Shown here piece by piece: positions 8,077 to 17,192 of a stretch of DNA of 46,499 bases. Both the position numbers and the translations under genes were made by a program. The notes under the pieces are model-generated. The model did no database searches. It was not told the DNA's origin and worked only from the letters and a program-made list of their open reading frames with translations. The number at the start of each line of letters is the position of its first letter. The first letter of the stretch is position 1. The stretch is taken from NCBI GenBank assembly GCA_022684035.1, contig JAJHSB010000021.1, forward strand, positions 1 to 46,499. Reading direction: 5' to 3'. Source of the DNA: Candidatus Acetothermia bacterium. GTDB lineage: Bacteria; Bipolaricaulota; Bipolaricaulia; UBA7950.

Positions 8077-10430
8077 CGTTCCTCCTGAAAGTACTTGGAC
8101 AGACCTTGTTCCCAGACTGTACGGGCGCTATCGATCGTTACATCGATCAATGATCTACCATTGTCATCGATCTGAATCCTCTCTCCACCAGTCATTCCCA
8201 GGAAGTAGACTGGACAATCGCGAAAGATGGTACGAAAATTTGTTTCCTGATGCGGTGGTACTTCAACGATAAACCGGGAATTAGATTCAGAGAAGAGTTT
8301 GCTATCCGGACGGAGTCCGGTTAATGATTGCAGATCAACCTGGCAGCCGATACCACCGCCGAACGTAAGTTCGGCCAGACAGACTCCGATTCCGCCGGTA
8401 GATAGATCATGTGCTGCAATGATGACCTTCTCTGATGCTCCACGGGCCATCGCAGTGCAATTGGCCTGCAACTGAACTGGATCAACACGGGGGAGATTCC
8501 CCTCTTCTCTACCTAACAGCGCTAAATATTCTGAACCATATAGTTCATCTTCAGTACGGCCGATTAAGAAGAGCAGATTTCCTTCACCTTTTAAGTCAGC
8601 AGTCAGCGAAGTGCGAATATCCTTAATTATTCCTACTCCCAGTACAGTGGGAGTAGGGACGATCGAGCCGATATCTGTTTCATTATACAGACTCACATTA
8701 CCGCTCGCGAACGGGAGGCCAAGTGCACGGGCGACGAAATTCAATCCGCGACAGCTCCCCTTCATCTCTTCCATTCGCTTTTGCACCGTAGGATCGCCCA
8801 TGCAGAGACAATCTGCTAAACTATGTGGAACAGCCCCGGCTGCGGCCAAGTTGCGACAGACCTCATCGACTGCTGCTGCTGCTCCCCAGAAGGGATCCCG
8901 TGCTGTGAATTGCGGAGTCACGTCGCATGTCAATGCCAATCCAATATACGAATCACGGAGCGGTTTAATGATCACCGCATCAGCAGGAGAGCTCGTTATC
9001 TGTCGGCCTTGCAACGGTTTGGTGATCGTACGTGCCCCGACCTCATAGTCATACTGGCGGATGACAAATGCACGGCTGGCGATATTCTCTGCTGCGAGGA
9101 GTTGAAGGAGAATTTCGTTATAATCAGATGGCTCAGGAAATGATTTGTAATGTGCTGGAATGCATTTTGCTTCTTTGAGCTCATCTTTTCGGGATGAAAG
9201 GATAGATCGATCTTCTCGTTCTCGATTCTCATCTCGGTGCACCAGCAGCTGTGGTGGTGTTAAGAGAAATTGGCCATCCATTCGAGCGAGTTCTTTTTCA
9301 TGGTAGGTTACAATGATAACGCGTTCTGCGATCACTTCACCGATTGGATGGCACTGAACCTGCCAGCGCCGGAATATCGTCGCTATCATATCCAGATTCT
9401 GCGGAGCAACGGAAAGCAGCATCCGTTCCTGGGATTCAGAGATCCATATCTCCCACGGTTCCATCTCTTCACGACAATTGACAGCAGCAAGATCGATTCT
9501 CGCTCCCAGTTCGGCAGCGCCGACTATCTCTGTCACTGCACATGAGAGTCCTCCTCCCCCTAAATCTTTCATACCAGCGATAAGGCGCTGCTTATTCGCT
9601 TCCAAGCAGGCATGGATAAGTGGTTCTTCGGTGATTGGGTCTCCCAGCTGAACAGCGGAGCGATCCTTCCTTTCACTCTCCTGCGACAGATTGGCAGAAG
9701 CGAAAGTAACACCGTGAATTCCGTCTCGTCCCGTTTTCCCGCCGACAAGTACCAGGATTTCGTTGGTGCGGGAGACACGGCTGCGGACGATCTCGTCACG
9801 CCGCGCCACTCCGATGCACCCGACATTCACCAGGCAATTGGAGAGATAACTGGGATGGAAAGCGATCATGCCGGAGCAAGTTGGTATTCCTACTCGATTA
9901 CCATAATCAGAGATTCCTTCCACAACGCGGTTGAGTAAATAGCGCGGCGCTTTAACACCGGATGGGATGCTCGCTATTGGAGTTTCCGGCGAGGCAAAGA
10001 AGAGGCCATCGATGAGTGCGATCGGTAATGCTCCCATACAGAGAACATCTCTGATCACTCCGCCTATACCGGTCGCTGCTCCACCATACGGTTCGATCGC
10101 CGACGGGTGGTTATGCGATTCCAGTGCCACGACATAGACATGTTCTTCGTCCAGACCGACTACACCTGCATCCTCGGACAAAAGGACTTCGGTTGTGGTA
10201 GGAATGTCGAAGATCCAGCGACGCAACAGTGGAAGCGAGCTTTTATAAGAGCAGTGTTCACTCCATTCCTGTCCGAGCGCTTGTAATTCTAATTCAGTAG
10301 GCAGGCGATCGAGCTTGCGGAAATGCTCTCGGATATAGAGCATCTCTTCTCTACTTAACCCCAATCCGAGTTGTTGCGAGATTTGCATGAGCTCGGCTGC
10401 AGAGAGATTTATATCGACTACACGGTTCAT
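8058..10430 (-). CDS. purL: FGAM synthase catalytic subunit PurL (small type)
   Basis: This 790-residue PurL works with PurS and PurQ to convert FGAR to FGAM. It has the hallmark WSEHCSYKSS near residue 54, VVALESHNHPSAIEPYGGAATG in the ATP-binding region (about 99-120), the MKDLGGGGLSCAVTE block, and a second AIRS-like half with DLSTGGIGVCLAEL and SESNSRFIVEVP. The length fits the small PurL group (about 720-790), not the 1,300-residue fused enzyme. The ATG overlaps the purS stop (ATGA), which supports this start. No internal break is seen. Confidence 0.97.
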   Translation of the reverse strand: MNRVVDINLSAAELMQISQQLGLGLSREEMLYIREHFRKLDRLPTELELQALGQEWSEHCSYKSSLPLLRRWIFDIPTTTEVLLSEDAGVVGLDEEHVYVVALESHNHPSAIEPYGGAATGIGGVIRDVLCMGALPIALIDGLFFASPETPIASIPSGVKAPRYLLNRVVEGISDYGNRVGIPTCSGMIAFHPSYLSNCLVNVGCIGVARRDEIVRSRVSRTNEILVLVGGKTGRDGIHGVTFASANLSQESERKDRSAVQLGDPITEEPLIHACLEANKQRLIAGMKDLGGGGLSCAVTEIVGAAELGARIDLAAVNCREEMEPWEIWISESQERMLLSVAPQNLDMIATIFRRWQVQCHPIGEVIAERVIIVTYHEKELARMDGQFLLTPPQLLVHRDENREREDRSILSSRKDELKEAKCIPAHYKSFPEPSDYNEILLQLLAAENIASRAFVIRQYDYEVGARTITKPLQGRQITSSPADAVIIKPLRDSYIGLALTCDVTPQFTARDPFWGAAAAVDEVCRNLAAAGAVPHSLADCLCMGDPTVQKRMEEMKGSCRGLNFVARALGLPFASGNVSLYNETDIGSIVPTPTVLGVGIIKDIRTSLTADLKGEGNLLFLIGRTEDELYGSEYLALLGREEGNLPRVDPVQLQANCTAMARGASEKVIIAAHDLSTGGIGVCLAELTFGGGIGCQVDLQSLTGLRPDSKLFSESNSRFIVEVPPHQETNFRTIFRDCPVYFLGMTGGERIQIDDNGRSLIDVTIDSARTVWEQGLSKYFQEERWISAS

Positions 10431-10663
10431 TCTTCTATCTCCCGTATCTCATATCGTTCGATCACTGGATTGACGAGCAACGCCTCACAGACCGCCGGTA
10501 TTACATTCGACGTCGCCTCGTTCAGCTCAATCTGATAGAGTTTACCAACCCGAACTTTGGCAATATTGTTAAATCCCAGCAGAGAGAGAGCCTCTTTGAC
10601 TTTCTCTCCTTCTGGGTCGTACATTCCTTCTTTCAAATAGACACAAACAGTTCCTCTTACCAT
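10427..10663 (-). CDS. purS: FGAM synthase small subunit PurS
   Basis: This 78-residue protein matches PurS, which bridges PurL and PurQ in the small-type FGAM synthase complex. It starts VRGTVCVYLKEGMYDPEGEKV and has the GFNNIAKVRVGKLYQIEL segment typical of the family. I chose the ATG at 10661-10663, 30 bases inside the longest open frame. It lies one base after the purF stop and behind GAGGAGGAG at a good distance, and the longer version adds ten residues with no family match. Confidence 0.93.
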   Translation of the reverse strand: MVRGTVCVYLKEGMYDPEGEKVKEALSLLGFNNIAKVRVGKLYQIELNEATSNVIPAVCEALLVNPVIERYEIREIEE

Positions 10664-10664
10664 T

Positions 10665-12296
10665 CTAATGCTCCTCCTCGACAGGCATCTCAATATTATT
10701 ACGTGCCATATATTCTACAAGAAACGGTGGCGGATCATGACGGTTTCCTGGATGGATATAGTTGTAGTTCAGGTCAAAACAGCCGGTACATATCTCACCC
10801 TGCAGCACAGTGGATAAAATAGCATGGATCTTCTCCCGGCGGACATAGCAAAGTTCAAGGTTGGTTGCCGTACCGAAATACTCATGCGTCAATCCGCTCG
10901 ACAACCGTTCCTCTAACCAGGCAGGGTCACGTAGCACCTCCTCGGCAGTGGAAAATTTGAGCGCCAGCAAATCTTCAGCATGGATATCGATTCCCGCCCG
11001 GCACGGAGCGATGATCGGTGGCCAGGCAGAACGGATGGAGAGGCCATTACCGCCATTTCGCTGCCAAGCCATACCGAGATAGGAGCAGACATCACCGCGG
11101 ACAATACTGTCATCGATCAGAATAAGACGGTTTGACTTACTCACTGCAGCAGGATTTACGGCGAACTTACGCTGCAACCGCCGTGCAATCTCTGCTCTCC
11201 CATTACCTAAGAATGACCGCTCTATTGGCTGATTGGTATTGAGCCGCACGATCGCGGTTGAAGGCTGCACTGAAATTCCCTCTGTGCTAGCTTGCGCAAA
11301 ATATCCTTCTGCAGCGCTTATCCCAGAACGGGGAACAGGAGCGATTAGATCACCATGTTGCGGAGAATGTACTTGGCAGAGAGCACGACCGAACTCCTTT
11401 CTGATACTATCGATCGTCAGTTCTCCCACCAACGAGGTGTAATGCTGCAGATAGGCGAGTTCAAACGGACATAACCCTTTTTTGCACGTGCCAGCAAGTT
11501 CACTATCGACATTGAGAATTTGAAATTCAGGAAGAGAATCACTGCCGGATATCTTCCCGCTTCTGGACGGTAGGGAAGAGACTCCGATCTCTCCCGGCGG
11601 AATAGAGACGATATTCTTCCTCTTAATTCCTACTTTGATAAGATGAGCCGTTTCAGACACAAAGAGGTATGCTGAGCCGGCTTTGGCCATATAAAGAGGA
11701 CGCAATCCATCGCGTAAATAGAAGAAATAGGCCTTTTTGTTCTCCACCAGTGATCCTAAGATCGAGAACCCGCCAAACGGAAATGCCTCTTTGTAAAAGG
11801 CGACGAGCGCAGCTGGCAGATCGCCCAAAGAGTGATAATGACTGAGAATGCGGCCGGCACAATCAACAGAATCAGTCTGCGCACTACCAGAATCGATTCC
11901 TCTGTCGGCTGTCGTGCTGCGCCAGCGCGCTGTAAATGAAATCTCACCGTTCATTACGATCGCGATTCTACTTGATCCCTTCCTGCCTGAGGAACGTCCG
12001 ATCGCTACAGCAGGATGGATATTCTCATTTGTTGCCGCGCCGGCAGTTGCGTAGCGGACATGGCCGAGATAAAGATCAACCCGATCGTGCGCAAATCGCT
12101 GCAGGTTATGGAGTCCTTGTGCAGGGATTGTGGCTGCTGTTCCCTTCCATCGTTCAATATGGAATTCTTGGTCACGATTGACCATAAGACCAGTACCATC
12201 ACTACCCCGATTGCTCAATTGTTCCAGCACTTGTAGTGCCAAAGAGAGATGCGATGAGCCATTCTCTGAGCCGACAATTCCCATTATGCCACACAT
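10665..12296 (-). CDS. purF: Amidophosphoribosyltransferase PurF
   Basis: This 543-residue enzyme makes 5-phosphoribosylamine from PRPP and glutamine, the committed step. The N-terminus MCGIMGIVG exposes the catalytic Cys2 after Met removal. LSNRGSDGTG (27-36) and LGHVRYATAG (77-86) are N-terminal-nucleophile domain motifs. The C-terminal half carries the PRPP loop LILIDDSIVRGD (about 391-402). The region CKKGLCPFELAYLQH keeps the cysteine-rich stretch seen in many PurF proteins. The length is above the usual 460-510 because of inserts at about 100-150 and near the end. It overlaps purD by 13 bases and ends one base before purS. Confidence 0.95.
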   Translation of the reverse strand: MCGIMGIVGSENGSSHLSLALQVLEQLSNRGSDGTGLMVNRDQEFHIERWKGTAATIPAQGLHNLQRFAHDRVDLYLGHVRYATAGAATNENIHPAVAIGRSSGRKGSSRIAIVMNGEISFTARWRSTTADRGIDSGSAQTDSVDCAGRILSHYHSLGDLPAALVAFYKEAFPFGGFSILGSLVENKKAYFFYLRDGLRPLYMAKAGSAYLFVSETAHLIKVGIKRKNIVSIPPGEIGVSSLPSRSGKISGSDSLPEFQILNVDSELAGTCKKGLCPFELAYLQHYTSLVGELTIDSIRKEFGRALCQVHSPQHGDLIAPVPRSGISAAEGYFAQASTEGISVQPSTAIVRLNTNQPIERSFLGNGRAEIARRLQRKFAVNPAAVSKSNRLILIDDSIVRGDVCSYLGMAWQRNGGNGLSIRSAWPPIIAPCRAGIDIHAEDLLALKFSTAEEVLRDPAWLEERLSSGLTHEYFGTATNLELCYVRREKIHAILSTVLQGEICTGCFDLNYNYIHPGNRHDPPPFLVEYMARNNIEMPVEEEH

Positions 12297-13567
12297 TTTT
12301 CCTCCATAGTCGCGATATCACGACGATAATACATATCAGTAAAATTTATCTCGGTAATAACGTGGTAAGCGAGCGTACGCGCTTGCGCCCGCGTCTGCTG
12401 CCGAGCAGTGATCGCAAAGATCCTGCCGCCCTGACCATACCATTGGCCATCGTGATAAGTAGTAGCGGCATGGAAAATCTTCACTCCTTCTTGACGCGCT
12501 GCCTCATCTAATCCATGGATCAAAAATCGATCATTACCATACTTTGTGGGATAACCGGCTGTTGTTGCCACCACGCAGACGGTAGCGCCGGAATGCCATT
12601 GCAGCTCTATTTCGTTGAGTCTTCCTGCACACGCCGCGGAGAGCAGCTGGTAAAAGTCGCCGGAGAATAACGGAAGCAAGGCCTGTGTCTCGGGATCCCC
12701 GAACCGCATGTTATACTCAAGGAGATAGGGATTATTTTGGCGATCTACTATCACACCAAAATATACGATTCCAGCGCCGCCAAGACCTTCAGAGACCATT
12801 CCCCGAAAAGTTGGCGCGATGATCCGCGTAGTTATACGTTCTACTAACTCATTCGATAAGAAAACCGGCGCGTATGCTCCCATGCCGCCGGTGTTCGGCC
12901 CGAGATTATTATTACAGAGCCGCTTGTAATCACGCACTCCCGGCAATATTCGATACTCTGTGCCATCAGTTATCACCATTATCGAGATCTCTTCACCGAT
13001 GATCGCTGTTTCGATCAATACCTGTTCTCCCTTGCCGCAGATCTGTTCACTAAAGAGGCGGTAAAGTGCAACTTCTCCTGCCAGTTGGTCCGGAGCAAAG
13101 AACGCACCTTTCCCACCACAGAGTTCATCAGCCTTAATGAAGAAACTTTGACCAGCGTGGTCGGATAGATAGCGGCGAGCACTGTCATAATCCTGAAAAA
13201 AGCGGGTGTTAGGAATAGGAATACCATGGCGGCGTGCAAATTGAAGGGCAAAGACTTTACTCCACTCCAGCTGCGCTGTCTGGCGCGTGAAACCAAAGAT
13301 TTGTAATCCAGCAGCAGCAAACCGGTCGACAAGCCCCTCAGCCATATACTGTTCCGGTCCGACAACAGTGAGAGCGATATTCTTGTCACAGGCAAAAGCA
13401 ACGATCTCATCGAGATTAAGGAGTGGAATAGCTCTCAATTTAGAGGAAATTGACGCTCCCCCGTTTCCTGGCATCCAATAGACCGTGCCTACCCGTTGGC
13501 TATCGGCTAATGAGCAGGCAATGGCGTGTTCCCGACCGCCGGATCCAATAACAAGCAGATTTTCCAT
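12284..13567 (-). CDS. purD: GAR synthetase PurD
   Basis: This 427-residue ATP-grasp ligase joins glycine to phosphoribosylamine. It has GSGGREHAIA (8-17), MPGNGG (32-37), VVGPEQ (68-73), the ATP-grasp segment FIKADELCGGKG, LPGVRDYKR, GPNTGGMGAYAP (about 222-233) and EYNMRFGDPETQ. The length is typical. It is the first biosynthetic gene after the HTH-PRTase gene, with a promoter of its own in the 96-bp spacer and a weak GAAGG Shine-Dalgarno. It overlaps purF by 13 bases. Confidence 0.97.
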   Translation of the reverse strand: MENLLVIGSGGREHAIACSLADSQRVGTVYWMPGNGGASISSKLRAIPLLNLDEIVAFACDKNIALTVVGPEQYMAEGLVDRFAAAGLQIFGFTRQTAQLEWSKVFALQFARRHGIPIPNTRFFQDYDSARRYLSDHAGQSFFIKADELCGGKGAFFAPDQLAGEVALYRLFSEQICGKGEQVLIETAIIGEEISIMVITDGTEYRILPGVRDYKRLCNNNLGPNTGGMGAYAPVFLSNELVERITTRIIAPTFRGMVSEGLGGAGIVYFGVIVDRQNNPYLLEYNMRFGDPETQALLPLFSGDFYQLLSAACAGRLNEIELQWHSGATVCVVATTAGYPTKYGNDRFLIHGLDEAARQEGVKIFHAATTYHDGQWYGQGGRIFAITARQQTRAQARTLAYHVITEINFTDMYYRRDIATMEEKCVA

Positions 13568-13594
13568 TCAGTGATGACCTTCCCACGTAAAATA

Positions 13595-13655
13595 GTTAAT
13601 GTTAACACAAACAATGTAGAAAGTCAAGGCAAGTGGAGAAAAAATTAACACTAAC
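13595..13655. promoter_or_regulatory. Pair of operator-like palindromes around the purD promoter
   Basis: On the minus strand, GTTAACATTAAC (13595-13606) is an imperfect palindrome (GTTAA/TTAAC) covering the -10 box. On the plus strand, ATTAACACTAAC (13644-13655) matches it at 10 of 12 positions and lies upstream of the -35 box. Their centres are 49 bases apart, close to five helical turns. This is a natural arrangement for repression by looping, probably by the HTH-PRTase encoded next door. The sequence match is seen; the regulation is inferred. Confidence 0.45.
13599..13627 (-). promoter_or_regulatory. Sigma-70-type promoter for the purD operon
   Basis: On the minus strand, TTGACT (13622-13627) is followed by a 17-base spacer and TAACAT (13599-13604). 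The predicted start near 13592 leaves a leader of about 25 bases before the purD ATG, too short for a riboswitch. The same TTGACTTTCTA start is found in the dppA promoter at 20238. Confidence 0.65.
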
Positions 13656-13663
13656 TAAGTAGT

Positions 13664-14371
13664 TTAGTCAAGGATAACCAGTGCTTCAATTGGACAGAAG
13701 ACCGATTTTTGCAAGCGGAGGACTCCTTCCTCGCCGATCTGAATAAGTAAAAAGATACCGACTGGTATTGCTTTTGTCATCTGCACCATTTCCAGTAATA
13801 CGGCTTGAGTCTCTCCGGAACGTATTAAGTCATCGACGATCAATACGCGGTCGTTCGGTCTGAGTATCGCTGCCGGGAGGAAGTAGTTCACCATCTGTCC
13901 GCCAGAAAGTTTATAGCGAGATTCAATGAATGCGGAGGCACCGATCTCACGTTCCCGCTTGGCAAACAGACATGGCACACTCAATGCAGCAGCAACGAGC
14001 ACAGCGAGAGGGAGACCATCTACTGCCGCAGTGAGCACCTTACTCGTATTTGGAAAGCGAGATGCAACAAGATCAGCGACCGTAGCCAAGAAAGAAGTAT
14101 CAGCAAGGAGAGCTGTATTATCGATAAAACCGTCTTCATCGAATGTGAGTAGCTGCTGCGCGTGTTGGGCTAATTCTTTATGAGTGCAAAATGCGAGAAT
14201 CTGCTCAGCGCGTGCAAGTTCCGGAAGAACATGCCCTTTTACGTATCTGTTCAATACAATAGGTGATATGTTCAGCATTTGGCTTAACTCGTGGTAAGTA
14301 CGGCCGTGCTTGAGTGCGCGTAAAAACTTGATTGCTCGTAGTTGAGTCTGTAGTTCTCTCTCTCGTGTCAT
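13664..14371 (-). CDS. HTH-phosphoribosyltransferase transcriptional regulator (PurR-like candidate)
   Basis: A 235-residue protein with an N-terminal helix-turn-helix (about 22-50, with TYHELSQMLNISPIVLNRYV) fused to a type I phosphoribosyltransferase domain. The PRPP-binding loop VLIVDDLIRSGET lies at about 175-187. This architecture is found in archaeal HTH-PRTase proteins and is analogous to Bacillus PurR, where PRPP binding controls DNA binding. It is the first gene of the purine cluster, 96 bases before purD, whose promoter carries paired palindromes. No Shine-Dalgarno precedes the ATG, and a possible -10 box only about 10 bases upstream suggests a leaderless mRNA. The family is clear; the purine-regulator role is inferred from position. 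Confidence 0.82.
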   Translation of the reverse strand: MTRERELQTQLRAIKFLRALKHGRTYHELSQMLNISPIVLNRYVKGHVLPELARAEQILAFCTHKELAQHAQQLLTFDEDGFIDNTALLADTSFLATVADLVASRFPNTSKVLTAAVDGLPLAVLVAAALSVPCLFAKREREIGASAFIESRYKLSGGQMVNYFLPAAILRPNDRVLIVDDLIRSGETQAVLLEMVQMTKAIPVGIFLLIQIGEEGVLRLQKSVFCPIEALVILD

Positions 14372-14380
14372 TACAGACGT

Positions 14381-14410
14381 ATTGTATCACCATAATAGAT
14401 TAAATCCCAA
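14381..14410 (-). promoter_or_regulatory. Candidate promoter and palindrome before the HTH-PRTase gene
   Basis: On the minus strand, TTGGGA (14405-14410), an 18-base spacer and TACAAT (14381-14386) form a weak promoter whose start would fall about 3 bases before the ATG. A perfect 6-base inverted repeat, TTAAAT with ATTTAA around TGGG (14400-14415), overlaps the -35 box and could serve autoregulation. Confidence 0.35.
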
Positions 14411-14433
14411 TTTAACTACTTAAGGTTATCAGG

Positions 14434-15107
14434 TCTGCCCCGGCCACAGGCCCAGGGGTTCACGGTTCGGAAAGAGTTCGTAGTGCGAGGTTCAGAGTCA
14501 GAGTCCGTCTGCCTGTGCGTGTTCGCACGCAGACAGGTCATTACGAATTACCTTATCTCTGTCATTGCGAGAATTCGTAGAACTCGCGGCAATCTCGAAC
14601 AATTAGTGATTGGTGATTGGTGACTGGTGAAGAAAAAAGAGGCAACTACTTAGGAGCCAGCAACCAGCCACCAGCAACCTCTCCTCTACGAACGGGATTG
14701 CTTCGCAGACTCGCAATGACGGACTCTGATTCTGAACCACCCGCGGGTCTTTTTAAAGGTATCGTTGTGATTCTCGGTAGGGGCACGGCCTGCCGTACCC
14801 CGATAAAAACGGGCGAAGAGATACGGCTTGATGGCATTAATATTGAGCGTTATTATTAAGCTATGATCAGGAGCTTTCGAGATAAAGAAAGAGTATCCGC
14901 ATTAACAACCAATGGGTTATAAACAAATGAGCGCTGCAGACTAAAGAAGAAAAAAGCTTTTGGGGTTGAGGTTTGGGTTAAGGAAGCTTAAGGTTCGAGG
15001 TCAAGCGGGAGAAGTACGGTGTCACATCAGATCCAGTATTTTACCTCTTTCGGGAACTCAACATCCAGCACGCAACCCCTAACACCCTCTTTCCGGCAAA
15101 GAATCCT
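14434..15107. other. Repeat-rich spacer between the purine cluster and murJ
   Basis: No believable gene is present. The spacer contains a hairpin-like GTCTGCCTGTGCG/CGCACGCAGACAG stretch near 14508-14537, repeat copy R2 (14561-14721), fragments of decayed palindromic repeats, and purine-rich low-complexity sequence near 14940-14960. The short plus-strand frame at 14617-14859 lies mostly in repeat sequence and is not credible. Confidence 0.6.
14561..14721. repeat. Dispersed TCATTGCGAG inverted-repeat element, copy R2
   Basis: It begins GTCATTGCGAG (14561-14571) and ends with the exact inverse CTCGCAATGAC (14710-14720). Inner arms carry AATTCGTAGAACTCGCGGCAATC on the left and GGGATTGCTTCGCAGA on the right, shared with R1, R4 and R5. 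The centre contains AGGAGCCAGCAACC, also seen in decayed form near 27.2 and 27.6 kb. Confidence 0.75.
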
Positions 15108-16715
15108 ATGAAGTCCGAACTTCGCACCACTCACCACGCACCACAAACTTCAAACTCGAGTTTAAGTTCCCAAACCGTCGTCCAGGCGACGATCATCTTA
15201 ACGATCGGCATATTATTCTGCCGTATACTCGGCTTTGTCCGGGAGATGGTGATCGCTCACATCTTCGGCGCAACAGCCGAGACCGACGCTTTTTTGATCG
15301 CTCTTATCATCCCTAATCTTTTCGCCGGTTTGATGGCCAATGCAATCACCTTTGCCTTTATTCCGGTCTTCACCGAGCATCGCGTTAAACAAGGAGATCA
15401 GGATGCCTGGCGGATTACCAGCACCCTGATCAATCTGACTGTAGTGGTGCTTGTCATAGGTACTATCGTTGTTTTCTTAACAGCACCATTTATCGTTCGA
15501 CTGATTGGTCCTGGACTCGCCAAAGAGACGCAAACGATCGCTATCCAGCTGACCAGAGTGATGTCTCCCGCGATAATCTTTCTGGGACTGATTGGTCTTT
15601 CCACCGCAATCCTTAACTCCTACAAGCATTTCATCGTTCCTGCTTTTGCCGGTCTGCTATACAACACTGCTATCATTGGCGGGGCGCTCTTTTTGACCCG
15701 CTACCATGGGACAACCGGTCTTGCCATCGGAGTCGTTATCGGCGGGTTAGGCCATTTACTCACTCAATCGATAATTTTGGTCAAGAAAAGAGGCTATTAC
15801 ACCCTTTCGCTGCATCTAAACCATCCTGGGGTAAAGCAAATATTCTTGCTGGTCCTCCCATTTTTAGTCGGCTCTATTGCCTCGCAGTTGAACCTGATAG
15901 TCGATCGCATCTTAGCCTCGGGCCTGGTGGAAGGGAGTATCGCCGCACTTAACTTCGCTGTCCGCGTGATGGGGCTGCCACTGAGCATCTTTGGTATCGC
16001 AATCGGAGTTGCCGTTTATCCTACCCTATCCCAACAAGCTGTTGAGGGCAGGTTAGACCGACTGCGTAATACCTTCTTCGAGGGGGTCAGGATGCTTTGG
16101 TTTATCACAGTTCCGGCAACGGTGGGATTGATTGTGCTGCGGGAGCCGATTATCCGCCTTCTATTTGAGCGTGGGGCGTTCGATGCAGCTGCCACCAGTA
16201 TGACCGCTTCTGTACTTTTGTTCTACTCGCTCGGTCTCTTTGCCCATGCCGGCAACGTAATACTTATTCGCACATATTTCTCCATGCAGGATACAAAGAT
16301 GCCGGTAAAACTGGGCGTACTTGCGGTAGCGTTAAATATTGTGCTCAATCTGATTCTGGTGCGCTATATGGGAGCAAATGGACTGGCATTGGCCAGCTCG
16401 ATTGCAGCTGGTGCTCACTTTGTGTTATTGGTCTACTATCTGCGGCAGAAGCTCGGGCATCTCGATGGAGGTCGGATCATTTGGTCATCTGCCAAGATCG
16501 TACTCGCGTCTTTAGTGATGGGGGTAGTTTGTTGGTTGGCATTGGATCTTTCGCGGCCGCTCTTTGCGGATGTGATGCCGCTGATGCAGCAGCTTATTCA
16601 AATAGGAGGATTAATAATTGCGGGAGGAATCTCCTACCTTACGATGGCTGCCTTATTGCGGATGGAAGAACTTGGGAAAATCGGAAGATTAAGGCATATT
16701 TTCCGACAGAGATAG
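15108..16715 (+). CDS. murJ: Lipid II flippase MurJ
   Basis: This 535-residue polytopic membrane protein of the MVF superfamily flips lipid II across the inner membrane for peptidoglycan synthesis. The first membrane helix is followed by FVREMVIAHIFGATAETDAF, the classic MurJ opening, then NLFAGLMANAITFAFIPVF and later LPLSIFGIAIGVAVYPTLS and LLFERGAFD. About 14 hydrophobic segments are visible. The first 20 or so residues are polar, have no homology I know, and are encoded by sequence that resembles the nearby repeats. There is no clear Shine-Dalgarno at this ATG, so the true start is uncertain. Confidence 0.93.
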   Translation: MKSELRTTHHAPQTSNSSLSSQTVVQATIILTIGILFCRILGFVREMVIAHIFGATAETDAFLIALIIPNLFAGLMANAITFAFIPVFTEHRVKQGDQDAWRITSTLINLTVVVLVIGTIVVFLTAPFIVRLIGPGLAKETQTIAIQLTRVMSPAIIFLGLIGLSTAILNSYKHFIVPAFAGLLYNTAIIGGALFLTRYHGTTGLAIGVVIGGLGHLLTQSIILVKKRGYYTLSLHLNHPGVKQIFLLVLPFLVGSIASQLNLIVDRILASGLVEGSIAALNFAVRVMGLPLSIFGIAIGVAVYPTLSQQAVEGRLDRLRNTFFEGVRMLWFITVPATVGLIVLREPIIRLLFERGAFDAAATSMTASVLLFYSLGLFAHAGNVILIRTYFSMQDTKMPVKLGVLAVALNIVLNLILVRYMGANGLALASSIAAGAHFVLLVYYLRQKLGHLDGGRIIWSSAKIVLASLVMGVVCWLALDLSRPLFADVMPLMQQLIQIGGLIIAGGISYLTMAALLRMEELGKIGRLRHIFRQR

Positions 16716-16750
16716 ACTGGTGTTCAACAGTGGTAGCCGCGTCAAATCAT

Positions 16751-17192
16751 TTAAGTAGGTAACCCAAATCGGGATCGTTGCATCATAAAAGATGTAACCG
16801 TATGAGGTACCACTTTCCTCATCGGGTCAACCTGCGCAGATTTCCTTTTCTCCTCATAAATGTGGTAGAGCTTATCTAATTTAGTATCGATGCCCCGCTT
16901 CAGTTGAGCCGGGTTTAAGCTGAGGTAGATCGCCTCAAGTTGCTTTCGGGTTTGCCCTGATATCTCCCCTCCTAAGTCCATCAATCTCTGGTACAGTCTC
17001 TTAGGCGTATCATACTTCCTTTTTAGGCTGACCCCGATCCTTTCCTTGCTATCTTCGTCACCGGCTGAAAGAAGTTCTTATATAGCCTCAACTCGTTGCG
17101 ATAAAGGTCATCAATAACCGCTTCCTCAGAGGTGTCATATCTCGGATACCCAAATACCTTGTTGGTTAGTATGCCAAACCAGATTTCCACCT
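16751..17192 (-). pseudogene. Integrase/transposase C-terminal remnant with frameshift
   Basis: The minus strand encodes two joined fragments. The first (17192 to about 17065) reads FKVEIWFGILTNKVFGYPRYD and LYRNELRLYKNFFQP. The second continues in another frame as KERIGVSLKRKYDTPKRLYQRLMDLG, then YLSLNPAQLKRGIDTKLDKLY to the stop at 16751. This pattern belongs to integrase-catalytic-domain proteins of transposons, as I recognise it. The N-terminal catalytic part is absent, and the frame changes near 17060-17066. TAAGTAGTTACG at 17203 and TAAGTAGGTAAC at 16750 bracket it and may mark old ends. It is a dead remnant. Confidence 0.6.

Noticed and set aside
8611-9048. Plus-strand open frame of 145 codons inside purL
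   Set aside because: It lies wholly opposite conserved purL sequence and has serine- and arginine-rich composition typical of antisense frames.
13568-13663. Purine riboswitch upstream of purD
   Set aside because: The leader after the predicted start is only about 25 bases, and no aptamer-like pairing is visible.
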